Assembly: GCF_903819215.1 (NCBI RefSeq)
Contig: NZ_CAIJCT010000010.1
Strand: one strand, 5' to 3'
Length of the DNA stretch: 64,000 nucleotides
From: Aedoeadaptatus coxii
Lineage (GTDB): Bacteria; Bacillota; Clostridia; Tissierellales; Peptoniphilaceae
Positions 33,869 through 42,608 of the stretch are shown here, piece by piece (within the stretch, counting starts at the first letter, position 1; the number at the start of each line of letters is the position of its first letter). Position numbers and translations under genes: made by a program. Below the pieces are notes generated by a model. It did not search any database. It was not told where the DNA came from and was given only the letters and a program-made list of their open reading frames with translations.

Positions 33869-35187
33869 GACGCTTTAAAATTTATACGCTGGGATGCAAA
33901 GTGAATCAATACGAAACCGAAGCCGTGGAGGAAATGCTCGAAGGCGAAGGCTATATCCTCGACACGGAAGAGGATGCGGATGTGGTGCTCATTAACACCT
34001 GTACCGTCACCAACGAGAGCGATCGGAAGAGTCGACAAATTATTCGGCGCCACAAACGAAAAAATCCTCATTGCAAAGTGGTGGTTTTCGGCTGTTATGC
34101 TCAGGTTTCCCAAGAGGAAGTGGCGAAAATCGAGGGGGTGGATTTGGTTCTCGGCACGAAAAATCGCAGAGAGCTTCCCCGCCATTTAGATGAATTATTT
34201 AAAGGTTCGGATCAAATTATAGATGTGGAACAACATGCTCAAGGCGATCCCTTCGAAAGCCTCGCTATTAAAGAAGTGGAAGGGCGCACTCGGGCCTACA
34301 TGAAAGTGCAGGACGGCTGTAATCAATACTGCTCTTACTGCATTATCCCTTACGCTCGCGGTTTTATTCGCTCAAGAGATATAGAAGACGCCGTAAAAGA
34401 GGCGGAGCGCCTCGGGAAAAACGGATTTCGGGAAGTGGTGCTTACGGGGATTCACATCGGAAGTTACGGCAAAGATTTAGAGGGCGATTTATCCCTCGTG
34501 GACTTAATCGAAGCCATCGACGGCGTGAAGGGAATCGATCGCATTCGCCTCTCGTCGGTGGAACCTATGACCATTACCGATGAGTTTTTAAAACGAGTGA
34601 AAGAATTAAACAGTTTTATGCCTCATTTCCATTTGTCACTTCAAAGCGGCGCCACTCAAACGCTAAAGGCAATGAATCGCAAGTACACGCCCGACGAATA
34701 CCGTAAAACGGTGAAGCGCATTCGCAACTATTATCCCGACGCGGGCATTACCACCGACGTTATCGTGGGCTTTCCCGGGGAAACGGACGAGGATTTTAAG
34801 GAAAGCTACGATTTTGTAAAAGAGATGGCCTTCAGCGATCTCCACGTCTTCCCTTACAGTCGCAGAAAAAATACGCCGGCAGCCAAGCGGAGCGATCAAA
34901 TTCACGGGGATGTGAAAAAAGAGCGGGCCCGAGAAATGATCGAGCTGGGCAATAAGATGCATCATGAGTTTATTGAAAAACTTGCAGGCAAAACCTATCC
35001 CGTGCTCTTTGAAGAAGAAAAAGACGATTTCTATTTCGGTTATACGCCAAATTATTTGCGCATCGCCGTGCGTAGCGATAAAAACCTTCATAATCGTCTG
35101 AAATATGTTACAATTGAGGGAGAAGATGAGGGCCAGTTAACGGGCCGCATCGGAAAGGAGAATGAGCATGGATTGTCTGTTTTGTAA
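33865..35187 (+). CDS. mtaB: tRNA t6A37 methylthiotransferase MtaB
   Basis: The 440-residue radical SAM enzyme starts at a TTG in another TTGA overlap. Its N-terminal cluster cysteines lie in TLGCKVNQYE, NTCTVTN and FGCYAQ; the radical SAM cluster is CNQYCSYC near residue 150; a TRAM-like C-terminus follows. It adds the methylthio group that turns t6A37 into ms2t6A37. It overlaps the HIT gene by 20 bases. Confidence 0.94.
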   Translation: MRRFKIYTLGCKVNQYETEAVEEMLEGEGYILDTEEDADVVLINTCTVTNESDRKSRQIIRRHKRKNPHCKVVVFGCYAQVSQEEVAKIEGVDLVLGTKNRRELPRHLDELFKGSDQIIDVEQHAQGDPFESLAIKEVEGRTRAYMKVQDGCNQYCSYCIIPYARGFIRSRDIEDAVKEAERLGKNGFREVVLTGIHIGSYGKDLEGDLSLVDLIEAIDGVKGIDRIRLSSVEPMTITDEFLKRVKELNSFMPHFHLSLQSGATQTLKAMNRKYTPDEYRKTVKRIRNYYPDAGITTDVIVGFPGETDEDFKESYDFVKEMAFSDLHVFPYSRRKNTPAAKRSDQIHGDVKKERAREMIELGNKMHHEFIEKLAGKTYPVLFEEEKDDFYFGYTPNYLRIAVRSDKNLHNRLKYVTIEGEDEGQLTGRIGKENEHGLSVL

Positions 35188-35506
35188 AATTATTGCCGGC
35201 GACATCCCTTCGGATTGCCTCTACGAAGACGACAAGATTTTCGTCTTTCGCGATATCGATCCTCAAGCGCCCACTCATTTTTTGGTTATTCCCAAAAAAC
35301 ACATCGATTCCCTCGATGCGCTGGAAGATGAGGACGGCGAATTAGTCGGCTATATCTTCAAGAAAATTCGCGATCTTGCGAAACAGGAAAATCTTTCCGC
35401 AGGGTATCGCGTCGTGAACAATATCGGCGAAGACGGCGGTCAGTCGGTAAAACATATGCATTTCCACGTTTTAGGCGGAAGAAGTTTACAATGGCCTCCG
35501 GGTTAA
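35168..35506 (+). CDS. HIT-family nucleotide-binding protein
   Basis: The second ATG (35168) is chosen because the AAAGGAG site is too close to the first. The 112-residue protein begins MDCLFCKIIAGDIPS and ends with the triad HMHFHVLGG, both Hint/HIT signatures. Such proteins hydrolyse adenosine phosphoramidates or related nucleotides; the true substrate is not known. It overlaps the end of mtaB. Confidence 0.93.
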   Translation: MDCLFCKIIAGDIPSDCLYEDDKIFVFRDIDPQAPTHFLVIPKKHIDSLDALEDEDGELVGYIFKKIRDLAKQENLSAGYRVVNNIGEDGGQSVKHMHFHVLGGRSLQWPPG

Positions 35507-35529
35507 ATAATTTAAGACGACAGCTTTTG

Positions 35530-35558
35530 TTGAATTCAACTCCCTAAACGTGTATAAT
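35530..35558 (+). promoter_or_regulatory. Promoter of rpsU-yqeY
   Basis: TTGAAT (35530-35535) and a perfect TATAAT (35553-35558) are 17 bases apart. The leader is about 50 bases and ends in GGGGAGG before rpsU. Confidence 0.85.
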
Positions 35559-35616
35559 AGTTAAGAATTTAGTCGAAAAGACTAATCACTCTTTTCTAAA
35601 GAGGGGAGGGAAAAAC

Positions 35617-35796
35617 ATGTCGGAAATCCGCGTTGGAGAAAACGAGTCTTTAGAATCCGCTTTAAAACGATTCAAGAGACAATGTGCTTCCAGTGGTGTT
35701 TTAAAGGAAGTTCGCAAGCGTGAACATTATGAAAAACCCAGTGTAAAGCGTAAGAAAAAATCTGAGGAAGCACGCAGAAAAAAACGTAAATACTAA
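35617..35796 (+). CDS. rpsU: 30S ribosomal protein S21
   Basis: A 59-residue open frame runs from the ATG at 35617 to TAA at 35796. It begins MSEIRVGENESLESALKRF, has the RQCASSGVLKEVRKREHYEKP core of S21, and ends in a basic tail RRKKRKY. A GGGGAGG site precedes it. S21 helps initiation at the anti-Shine-Dalgarno region of the small subunit. yqeY follows 19 bases later. Confidence 0.97.
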   Translation: MSEIRVGENESLESALKRFKRQCASSGVLKEVRKREHYEKPSVKRKKKSEEARRKKRKY

Positions 35797-35815
35797 TCGT
35801 TGAGAAGGTGTTGTT

Positions 35816-36259
35816 TTGTCTTTAAAAGAAACCTTAATGCAGGATCTTAAAACTGCAATGAAAAATAAGGATAAGAGAACGAAAGATACCATTACCATGG
35901 TACGCGCCGCCATTAAACAAAAAGAAGTCGACGAACGTGTCGAACTAGACGACGATGGCGTTATCCAAGTCATAGCGAAAGAAATTAAAGAGCGACGCGG
36001 AAGCATCGAAGAATTTCAAAAAGCCGGACGGGATGATCTTGTCGATTCTACAAAGGCGGAAATTGACGTTCTTTTAAACTATATGCCTGAACAATTATCG
36101 GAAGAAGAACTCGAAGCGATGATTCGAAAGGTAATGGAAGAAAACAACATTACCGAAAAGAAGCAAATGGGTCTTCTGATGAAAAGTATAATGCCGAAGG
36201 TTCAAGGACGTGCCGACGGTAAAGCAGTTAATGCAATTGTAAATCGCATTCTAAAATAA
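35816..36259 (+). CDS. yqeY: YqeY/GatB-domain protein
   Basis: The 147-residue protein starts with TTG (MSLKETLMQDLKTAMKNKD) and has the YqeY core (TITMVRAAIKQKEVDER) and tail (KADGKAVN-like RADGKAVNAIVNRIL). It resembles the tRNA-binding tail domain of GatB amidotransferase and may bind tRNA; its role is not established. Paired with rpsU as in most Bacillota. Confidence 0.92.
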   Translation: MSLKETLMQDLKTAMKNKDKRTKDTITMVRAAIKQKEVDERVELDDDGVIQVIAKEIKERRGSIEEFQKAGRDDLVDSTKAEIDVLLNYMPEQLSEEELEAMIRKVMEENNITEKKQMGLLMKSIMPKVQGRADGKAVNAIVNRILK

Positions 36260-36262
36260 GTT

Positions 36263-36293
36263 AACCCGGGGATTTGTTCTCCGGGTTACTTTC
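36263..36293 (+). terminator. Weak terminator-like hairpin after yqeY
   Basis: AACCCGG (36263-36269) pairs with CCGGGTT (36281-36287) around an 11-base loop. The T-run is short (ACTTTCG), so it may only partly terminate. Confidence 0.5.
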
Positions 36294-36340
36294 GATTATA
36301 GGGTAAATTGACGGGTATAAATCCATTAGGAGGAATGGAC

Positions 36341-37021
36341 ATGAAAGCGCCTTTTAAACTACTGGGTCGTTATTTTTTAACAGCTGTCAATTACAATATT
36401 CCGAGTGAAATGCTTACGATCATTCAATTGATACGTTCGGCATTGGTCATTCTCGCCCTGGTCGCCCTCGTCAATGCACTTTTTTCCGGGAGCAGATCCA
36501 AGAGCTGGATCTTCGGTTTAGGCGCCATGTTCTTTTATTTTGTTCTCGGCATGGGAACGGGGATGGCGTCGTCTCTTACCTTTTTACTTTTTTTAATTAG
36601 CGGCGCCCTCTTTTTCCTCGAGCTGATTCTTCCCGGCTTCGGCGTAGCGGGAATAAGCGGCATTGTTCTATTTCTTTTATCCATCGCCCTTTCCATAGGC
36701 GGCGGCATTCAGGCCGCGATTACGTTTCTCGTGGCCGCCGTGATCATCGCCCTTATGGTAAAGAATTTTATTCAGCGCGGCGAGGAGATTACATTACTTA
36801 AGCCGTTGATTTCAAAAGAGGTGGCCCATCCTCAAGCAATGCTCGGCCACAATCCGGGAGAAAAGGGCGTCGCCCTAACGGCACTAAGGCCTACGGGAAC
36901 CGGCGTGTTCGACGGGGAGAAACTAACGGTGCACTCGGAAGGCTCTTTTATAGAAAAGGGCAGCGACGTGGTCATCGTCGCCGTTCGCGGTAAATCTGTT
37001 TATGTTAAGGAGGTTTCCTAA
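36341..37021 (+). CDS. NfeD-like membrane protein
   Basis: The ATG at 36341 is well spaced from AGGAGG; earlier in-frame starts are too close or lack a site. The 226-residue product has about four membrane segments (one reads SGALFFLELILPGFGVAG, the NfeD signature) and a C-terminal OB-fold-like domain (GEKGVALTALRPTG, then GSDVVIVAVRGKSVYV). NfeD proteins pair with SPFH/flotillin proteins, here FloA, whose start directly follows the stop codon. Equivalent to YqeZ in Bacillus, though shorter and without the protease domain. Confidence 0.92.
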   Translation: MKAPFKLLGRYFLTAVNYNIPSEMLTIIQLIRSALVILALVALVNALFSGSRSKSWIFGLGAMFFYFVLGMGTGMASSLTFLLFLISGALFFLELILPGFGVAGISGIVLFLLSIALSIGGGIQAAITFLVAAVIIALMVKNFIQRGEEITLLKPLISKEVAHPQAMLGHNPGEKGVALTALRPTGTGVFDGEKLTVHSEGSFIEKGSDVVIVAVRGKSVYVKEVS

Positions 37022-38020
37022 ATGACAATCGGTATACTACTGGCGGGATTAATTGGTTTTTTAATCGTCGTCGCTCTGTTTATCATCTTAACGATGGTGC
37101 CCGTGGGATTGTGGGTTACGGCCTTTTTCTCGGGCGTGAAAGTGCGTTTAAGCGATCTTATCGGCATGCGTCTGCGTCGCGTACGACCTCGCCGCATCGT
37201 CAATCCCATGATTAAAGCGACGAAGGCGGGTATGGAATTAAATATCGGCGCTTTGGAAGGCCACTCCCTGGCAGGAGGTAATGTGGACGCCGTCGTGGAC
37301 GCGTTAATCGCCGCACAACGGGCGGATATCGAACTTAATTTTGAAGAAGCTGCCGCCATCGATTTGGCGGGACGGGATGTTCTCGAAGCGGTACAAGTGA
37401 GCGTCAATCCGAAGGTTATTGAAACGCCGAAAATTTCCGCCGTGGCACAAGACGGGATCGAAGTCCTGGTCATCGCGAAGGTTACGGTTCGCGCCAATAT
37501 CGACCGCTTAGTCGGCGGTGCCGGTGAAGAAACCATTATTGCCAGAGTCGGGGAAGGCATCGTCACTACTGTCGGTTCTTCGAGAACCTATAAAGAGGTT
37601 TTGGAAAATCCGGATAATATTTCCAGAGTGGTATTGGAAAAAGGACTGGATTCCGGCACCGCTTACGAAATTCTCTCCATCGACATAGCCGATGTGGATG
37701 TGGCCCGCAATATCGGTGCGAGACTTCAAACCGATCAGGCGGAAGCGGACAAGCGTATTGCCGAGGCGAAGGCCAGCGAACGCCGCTCCATGGCCATCGC
37801 CAGGGAACAGGAAATGCGCGCGGAAGTGGAAGCTATGCGCGCTCGCGTCGTAGAAGCGCAATCGGAAGTTCCCAAAGCCTTGGCGGAAGCCCTTAAAAAC
37901 GGCTCCATGAGCGTCAACGATTATTACGAACTTGAAAACATGAAGAGCGATACCTCCATGCGCGAAGCCATTGCCAAAAGTGGAGATAAAATCGTATCCG
38001 ACGGCGGCGATCGAGCATGA
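37022..38020 (+). CDS. floA: Flotillin-like protein FloA
   Basis: The 332-residue protein has an N-terminal membrane hairpin segment (residues about 5-35), an SPFH-type core (VNPKVIETPKISAVAQDGIEV) and a long helical tail rich in E, A and R. This is the FloA/YqfA family that organises functional membrane microdomains. It is translated directly behind the NfeD-like gene and overlaps the next gene by 4 bases. Confidence 0.95.
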   Translation: MTIGILLAGLIGFLIVVALFIILTMVPVGLWVTAFFSGVKVRLSDLIGMRLRRVRPRRIVNPMIKATKAGMELNIGALEGHSLAGGNVDAVVDALIAAQRADIELNFEEAAAIDLAGRDVLEAVQVSVNPKVIETPKISAVAQDGIEVLVIAKVTVRANIDRLVGGAGEETIIARVGEGIVTTVGSSRTYKEVLENPDNISRVVLEKGLDSGTAYEILSIDIADVDVARNIGARLQTDQAEADKRIAEAKASERRSMAIAREQEMRAEVEAMRARVVEAQSEVPKALAEALKNGSMSVNDYYELENMKSDTSMREAIAKSGDKIVSDGGDRA

Positions 38021-38424
38021 GTTCGCTTCTAGGGCTGCTCATTCTGGGCTGGGCGATTTTTCGAAATGTGAAAAAGCTCGCCGATGAACAGAGTGTCAAG
38101 GCGAAGGGAAAGAAGATTCTTAAAAAGGATTTTCAAGGCGTTCCCATTGAAGTGCAAGAGGCCATCGCTCGTGGCAAGACGCCGCCGAAATCGTCTTTAG
38201 AATCCACGGCTTTCGGTAAGAAAAAGAAACAATCGAAACCGAAAGTGAAAAAGCAAGAGGCGGAAGAGAAAGTCCTCGATTTGGTTCAACATGAGGAATT
38301 AAAGAAACCGCCGGTTTTACAAAAAGAAAGCCGGCCTCTGGATTTCGTGGAATCTTACGATCCGGCGGAGCGCCCGATTATTTATCAGGAAATCATAGGT
38401 CAACCGAAGTGTAAACGGAAGTAA
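38017..38424 (+). CDS. Small membrane-anchored lysine-rich protein of unknown function
   Basis: The 135-residue protein has one N-terminal hydrophobic segment (SSLLGLLILGWAIF) followed by a very basic, probably disordered region (KKKKQSKPKVKKQ) and a C-terminal conserved-looking tail (ERPIIYQEIIGQP). I do not recognise a family. It overlaps floA by 4 bases and lies just before phoH, in the position where Bacillus carries yqfB/yqfC. A role linked to the flotillin membrane domain is only inference from position. Confidence 0.75.
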   Translation: MSSLLGLLILGWAIFRNVKKLADEQSVKAKGKKILKKDFQGVPIEVQEAIARGKTPPKSSLESTAFGKKKKQSKPKVKKQEAEEKVLDLVQHEELKKPPVLQKESRPLDFVESYDPAERPIIYQEIIGQPKCKRK

Positions 38425-38435
38425 AGGAGAAGTTC

Positions 38436-39452
38436 TTGCAAGAGACTTTTGAAATAGGAATTAACGATCCTCGCATGTTAAAAGAGTTGTTCGGCTACTT
38501 GGATGAAAACATTAAAATGATCGAAAAGGCCTTTGAGGTTACCATCGTTCAGGACAACGGAGGGCTCAAGGTAAAAGGCGGGGAAGAAGGCTGCCATAAG
38601 GCGCAAATTGTGCTCCATAATTTATTGGAAGCCATACAAAGACAAAAAAAGATCGACAAGCGGGATGTGGGCTACAGCATCGATCTCGTAAACGACGGCA
38701 TCGAAGACAGTATTAATTCCCTTTTAGACGACGTCATCGTCTATACGGAAATGGGACGGCCTCTCCGCCCGAAGACCTTGGGGCAAAAACGCTATCTCGA
38801 TGCTATTCGCAGCAACGATGTGGTTTTCGGGATCGGGCCGGCAGGTACGGGTAAAACCTATATCGCCATGGCCAATGCGGTAAAGGCTTTTAAAGAAAAA
38901 GAAGTTAATCGTATTATTCTCACCCGCCCTGCAGTGGAAGCCGGGGAAAACTTAGGTTTTCTACCCGGAGATTTACAAATGAAGGTGGATCCCTATTTAC
39001 GACCTTTGTACGACGCCTTATTTGAAATTTTAGGGCAAGATGCCTTCGGAAAATATCTTGAAAAAGGTCTTATAGAAGTGGCGCCCCTCGCTTATATGCG
39101 AGGCCGCACGCTGGACAATGCCTACGTTATTTTAGACGAAGCGCAAAATACGACCAACGAGCAGATGAAAATGTTCTTAACGCGCTTAGGTTACGGATCC
39201 AAGGCTATTATTACCGGCGACGTCACCCAAATCGACCTTCCACGAGGAAAGCAATCGGGTTTAAAAACTGTGCTCCGTATTTTAGACGGGGTAAAGGGCG
39301 TGGATATTATTCGCCTGGGTCGGACGGACATCGTGCGCCATCCCTTGGTTCAAAGAATTATCGAAGCCTACGAACGCCACGATAGAGAGCTTGAAGAAAA
39401 AGGGAAAGAGAAGAAGAACGAGGATAAAGGTGAGGACAATGCGTCATCTTGA
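38436..39452 (+). CDS. phoH: PhoH-family ATPase
   Basis: The 338-residue protein starts at TTG after AAAGGAG. It has an N-terminal KH-like part and the ATPase core with GPAGTGKT (Walker A, about residue 133) and VILDEAQN (Walker B, about residue 231). PhoH-like proteins are RNA-linked ATPases; the place beside ybeY agrees with a role in RNA processing. The C-terminal tail is charged. The next gene, ybeY, overlaps it by 14 bases. Confidence 0.94.
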   Translation: MQETFEIGINDPRMLKELFGYLDENIKMIEKAFEVTIVQDNGGLKVKGGEEGCHKAQIVLHNLLEAIQRQKKIDKRDVGYSIDLVNDGIEDSINSLLDDVIVYTEMGRPLRPKTLGQKRYLDAIRSNDVVFGIGPAGTGKTYIAMANAVKAFKEKEVNRIILTRPAVEAGENLGFLPGDLQMKVDPYLRPLYDALFEILGQDAFGKYLEKGLIEVAPLAYMRGRTLDNAYVILDEAQNTTNEQMKMFLTRLGYGSKAIITGDVTQIDLPRGKQSGLKTVLRILDGVKGVDIIRLGRTDIVRHPLVQRIIEAYERHDRELEEKGKEKKNEDKGEDNASS

Positions 39453-39903
39453 TCTTTTAATCGACGATCGTCAAAAGGCTCTCGCCCTTGCAGAGGAAGA
39501 TCGGAACCTCATTCAACGTCTGATCGCTTTTGTAGCGGATAAAATTTGCGACGAGGACAAAGTGGAAGTTTCCGTAAGCTTTGTAGACGGCGAGGAAATT
39601 CGAGCACTTAATCGCGATTATCGTGGGGTGGATCGGGTCACCGATGTGTTGAGCTTCCCTATGGACATGGCATTTGATGACTATCGCAACCTCGGCGATG
39701 TGATCATTAACACGGAAAAGGTGAAGGAGCAGGCGGAGGAATTCGGCCATTCTTACCGCAGGGAGCTTACCTATCTTACCGTTCACAGTTTGCTTCACCT
39801 CGTGGGCTACGATCACATGGAAGAGGACGAAAAGCGAATCATGCGGGAAAGGGAAGAAGAACTTCTCGCCGCATTTGAAAGGGAAGACTATGAAGCGCGG
39901 TAA
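39439..39903 (+). CDS. ybeY: Endoribonuclease YbeY
   Basis: The ATG at 39439 (MRHLDLLIDD) has an AGGTGAGG site; a longer in-frame version would add a basic stretch out of the phoH region. The 154-residue product carries the zinc motif HSLLHLVGYDH near residue 117 and DVLSFPMD before it. It processes rRNA and takes part in 70S quality control. It overlaps dgkA by 14 bases. Confidence 0.95.
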   Translation: MRHLDLLIDDRQKALALAEEDRNLIQRLIAFVADKICDEDKVEVSVSFVDGEEIRALNRDYRGVDRVTDVLSFPMDMAFDDYRNLGDVIINTEKVKEQAEEFGHSYRRELTYLTVHSLLHLVGYDHMEEDEKRIMREREEELLAAFEREDYEAR

Positions 39904-40597
39904 TTTTATAAAATCATTTAACTATGCGGTTCAAGGCATTATCAGTTCCATTCATACGGAACGAAACATGAAGTTTCATTATTTGGCTGCTCTCGGCGTC
40001 ATTGCCTTCAGTCTGTTTTTCAACTTATCACGCATTGAATTTATATCCTTGATATTTGCCGTCACCTTTGTCATCGTGTCGGAGCTATTTAACACGGCTA
40101 TCGAGCGAGTGGTGGACATGGTCACTCAGGAATACCATCCCATCGCCAAGCTCGTTAAAGACATTAGCGCCGGCGCCGTACTTCTCGCGGGGATTAATGC
40201 CGCCGTGACGGGCTATCTTTTATTCTTCGATCGCATTATGAGTTTTTCCGATGTGGTTCTCGTAAGGATTAAAAATTCCGGGCCTCACTTAACCTTTGTA
40301 GCCATCGTCATCGTGTTAATTTTAACCGTAGGCTTTAAGCTTCTTTATCATCGAAAAAACGGGGGAAGTTACTTTCAGGGCGGCGCCGTCAGCGGCCATT
40401 CCGCTTTGGCATTTTGCATTGCGGCTTCCATTGCCTTTATATCCATGAACGGTTTTATCGCCGCGTTGGCGTTCGGTCTTGCCTTTTTAGTGGCGGAAAG
40501 CCGCATTGAAGGGGAAATACATAAGCCGATGGAGACGGTAGCGGGAGCCATTTTAGGAATCGCCATTGCCGTCATTATTTTTGTTTGGATGGGTTGA
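39890..40597 (+). CDS. dgkA: Undecaprenol/diacylglycerol kinase fused to a PAP2-like phosphatase domain
   Basis: The 235-residue membrane protein starts at the ATG at 39890. Its first half is a DgkA-type kinase (SELFNTAIERVVDM holds the conserved E and N). The second half has PAP2-type motifs: VSGHSALAF for the conserved SGH, then AESRIEGEIHKP for the SRxxxxxHxxxE region. The kinase and phosphatase could recycle undecaprenol or diacylglycerol in one protein. The first PAP2 motif is weak. A one-base gap separates its stop codon from the cdd start. Confidence 0.88.
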   Translation: MKRGNFIKSFNYAVQGIISSIHTERNMKFHYLAALGVIAFSLFFNLSRIEFISLIFAVTFVIVSELFNTAIERVVDMVTQEYHPIAKLVKDISAGAVLLAGINAAVTGYLLFFDRIMSFSDVVLVRIKNSGPHLTFVAIVIVLILTVGFKLLYHRKNGGSYFQGGAVSGHSALAFCIAASIAFISMNGFIAALAFGLAFLVAESRIEGEIHKPMETVAGAILGIAIAVIIFVWMG

Positions 40598-40598
40598 T

Positions 40599-41006
40599 AT
40601 GAATCGAGAAAAAGAAACGAAAGAATTAATCGAGCGCGCCATGGCGGCGCAAAAAAGAGCCTATGTACCCTATTCCCATTATCCGGTGGGCGCCGCATTA
40701 ATAGCAGACGACGGGGAAATATATGAAGGCTGCAATATTGAAAACGCCGCCTTTTCACCGACGATTTGCGCCGAACGCGTGGCCATTTTTAAAGCCGTGA
40801 GTGAAGGGGCGAAGTGCATCAAAAAAATCGCCGTCGTCGCGGGAGAGGATATGGGCTATCCCTGCGGCGTTTGTCGCCAGGTCATTCGTGAATTCGGAAA
40901 AGACGCCGAGATTATCGTGGCGCGGAATACGGAAGAATATGCCGTCTATCGTCTCGACGATCTGTTGCCCCACAGTTTCGGGCCGGAAAGTTTAAAAGGA
41001 GAATAA
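40599..41006 (+). CDS. cdd: Cytidine deaminase
   Basis: The ATG at 40599 gives 135 residues, the short tetrameric type. The zinc and catalytic motifs CNIENAAFSPTICAERVA and PCGVCRQ are intact. It deaminates cytidine and deoxycytidine for salvage. The placement between dgkA and era is common in Bacillota. Confidence 0.95.
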   Translation: MNREKETKELIERAMAAQKRAYVPYSHYPVGAALIADDGEIYEGCNIENAAFSPTICAERVAIFKAVSEGAKCIKKIAVVAGEDMGYPCGVCRQVIREFGKDAEIIVARNTEEYAVYRLDDLLPHSFGPESLKGE

Positions 41007-41007
41007 T

Positions 41008-41904
41008 ATGTATAAATCGGGTTTTGTCAGCGTCGTGGGACGCCCCAATGTGGGGAAGAGCACATTGCTGAACCGCATTTTAAAAGAAAAAATTTCCATA
41101 ACATCGAATAAAGCGCAAACCACGCGCAATAAAATTACCATGATCTATTCCGACGATCGCGGGCAAATTGTCTTTCTCGATACGCCGGGCATTCAATCGC
41201 CTCGCAATAAATTGGGCGATTACATGTTGAAGACCAGCGAATCCTCTTTGGAAGGGGTGGATGTAGTGGTCATGGTGGTGGACATGAGCGATTACCTGGG
41301 CGCTAAGGACAAAATGATCTTAGAAGCCATGGAAAAGCTGGCAAAGGACGTGCCCGCCATTCTCGTCATCAACAAAGTGGATACGGCGCCGAGAGATGAG
41401 GTACTTCCCATTATCGCTCGTTTCTCGGAAATGAGTATTTTTAAAGATATCGTTCCCGTTTCCGCACTGAAAGATGAAAATATCGAACACCTGATCGACA
41501 CGATTTTCGACTATTTAAAGGAAGGGCCTCAATACTATCCGGAAGACATGATTACCGATCAGCCGGAAAAATTTATCGTCTCGGAAATAATTCGGGAAAA
41601 AGCTCTTTTCAATTTACACGAAGAAGTACCTCATGGCGTCGCCGTTTCCATCGACCGCATGCGCCCCTATGACGATAAGGACATGTTGGATCTTCAAGCG
41701 ACGATCTATGTGGAACGGGATTCTCATAAAGGGATTATTATCGGCAAGGGCGGACAAATGTTGAAACGTATCGGCATGGAAGCTCGCAAGGAAATCGAAG
41801 CGTTTCTCGACAGCCCCGTCAATCTGCAGCTTTGGGTAAAGGTCAGCAAAAACTGGCGCGAAAAAGCTGAAAAGGTGAAGGCCTTTGGTTACCGAACGGA
41901 TTGA
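41008..41904 (+). CDS. era: GTPase Era
   Basis: The 298-residue GTPase has GRPNVGKSTL (G1), DTPGIQSPRN (G3), NKVDT (G4) and a C-terminal KH domain with GIIIGKGGQMLKRIG. It helps 16S rRNA maturation at the 3' end. It overlaps the recO start by 20 bases. Confidence 0.97.
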   Translation: MYKSGFVSVVGRPNVGKSTLLNRILKEKISITSNKAQTTRNKITMIYSDDRGQIVFLDTPGIQSPRNKLGDYMLKTSESSLEGVDVVVMVVDMSDYLGAKDKMILEAMEKLAKDVPAILVINKVDTAPRDEVLPIIARFSEMSIFKDIVPVSALKDENIEHLIDTIFDYLKEGPQYYPEDMITDQPEKFIVSEIIREKALFNLHEEVPHGVAVSIDRMRPYDDKDMLDLQATIYVERDSHKGIIIGKGGQMLKRIGMEARKEIEAFLDSPVNLQLWVKVSKNWREKAEKVKAFGYRTD

Positions 41905-42595
41905 GTGCCAGGGCATCGTCTTAAGCGAAACGGTTTACGGCGAAAGTGATCGTATTCTAAGGCTCTATACCGAGCGAAAGGGAAAAGTGTCGGTGATCGT
42001 AAAAGGCGCCAAATCGAGACGCTCGCGTTTTTTGCCTTTAAGCGAAGTGTTTACTTTCGGCCTTTACCGATTAAGTCGCGGCCGATCAATTTACTATCTC
42101 AACAGCGGCAAAATTTTACAGGCCAATTTAGGGTTGAGAGCCTCTTATGAACGATTAATTTACGCATCGGCCATTGTGGAAATTGTCGACAGGAGCAGTA
42201 TGGAGGGGCAAGGAACGGCGAGAATTTTTTCTCTTCTGCGAAAAGCTCTTCATGAGTTAAGTTCCGGAAAAGAACCCCTGTCCATATTTTTAGGCTTCGT
42301 CATTAAATACGTTTCGTTTATGGGCTATCGGCCCCTTATTCCTTCCACAGATGAAGTAGAAGCGTATTTTTCATCGGATCGGGGAATCGTCGAAGGGGAA
42401 AATTCCACCGGTGGCGTCGCCGTCGATCCTGCGGATATTTACACATTTCGTCATTTGCTATATACTTCATTAGATAAGATAAATTTGGCCACGACGGACA
42501 AGCAGACGGTGGAAAAGACCTATCGGCTGCTTACGAATTATTTGAAAGTCAATTTGGATTTAGACAAGATTCAATCTCTACAATTAAGAATGTAG
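41885..42595 (+). CDS. recO: DNA repair protein RecO
   Basis: The 236-residue protein uses TTG as start, behind AAGGTGAAGG. It has the N-terminal OB fold (GIVLSETVYGESDRIL) and the GAKSRRSRFLPL stretch typical of RecO. The zinc-finger cysteines usual in RecO near residue 150-175 are missing; that segment here reads GYRPLIPSTDEVEAYFSSD. It works with RecR to load RecA on single-stranded DNA. Confidence 0.9.
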   Translation: MVTERIECQGIVLSETVYGESDRILRLYTERKGKVSVIVKGAKSRRSRFLPLSEVFTFGLYRLSRGRSIYYLNSGKILQANLGLRASYERLIYASAIVEIVDRSSMEGQGTARIFSLLRKALHELSSGKEPLSIFLGFVIKYVSFMGYRPLIPSTDEVEAYFSSDRGIVEGENSTGGVAVDPADIYTFRHLLYTSLDKINLATTDKQTVEKTYRLLTNYLKVNLDLDKIQSLQLRM

Positions 42596-42608
42596 GGGGG
42601 AGGAAACT

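Noticed and set aside
42596..42608. Possible T-box leader for glyQS
   Set aside because: Only 13 bases separate recO from glyQ, which is far too short for a T-box.
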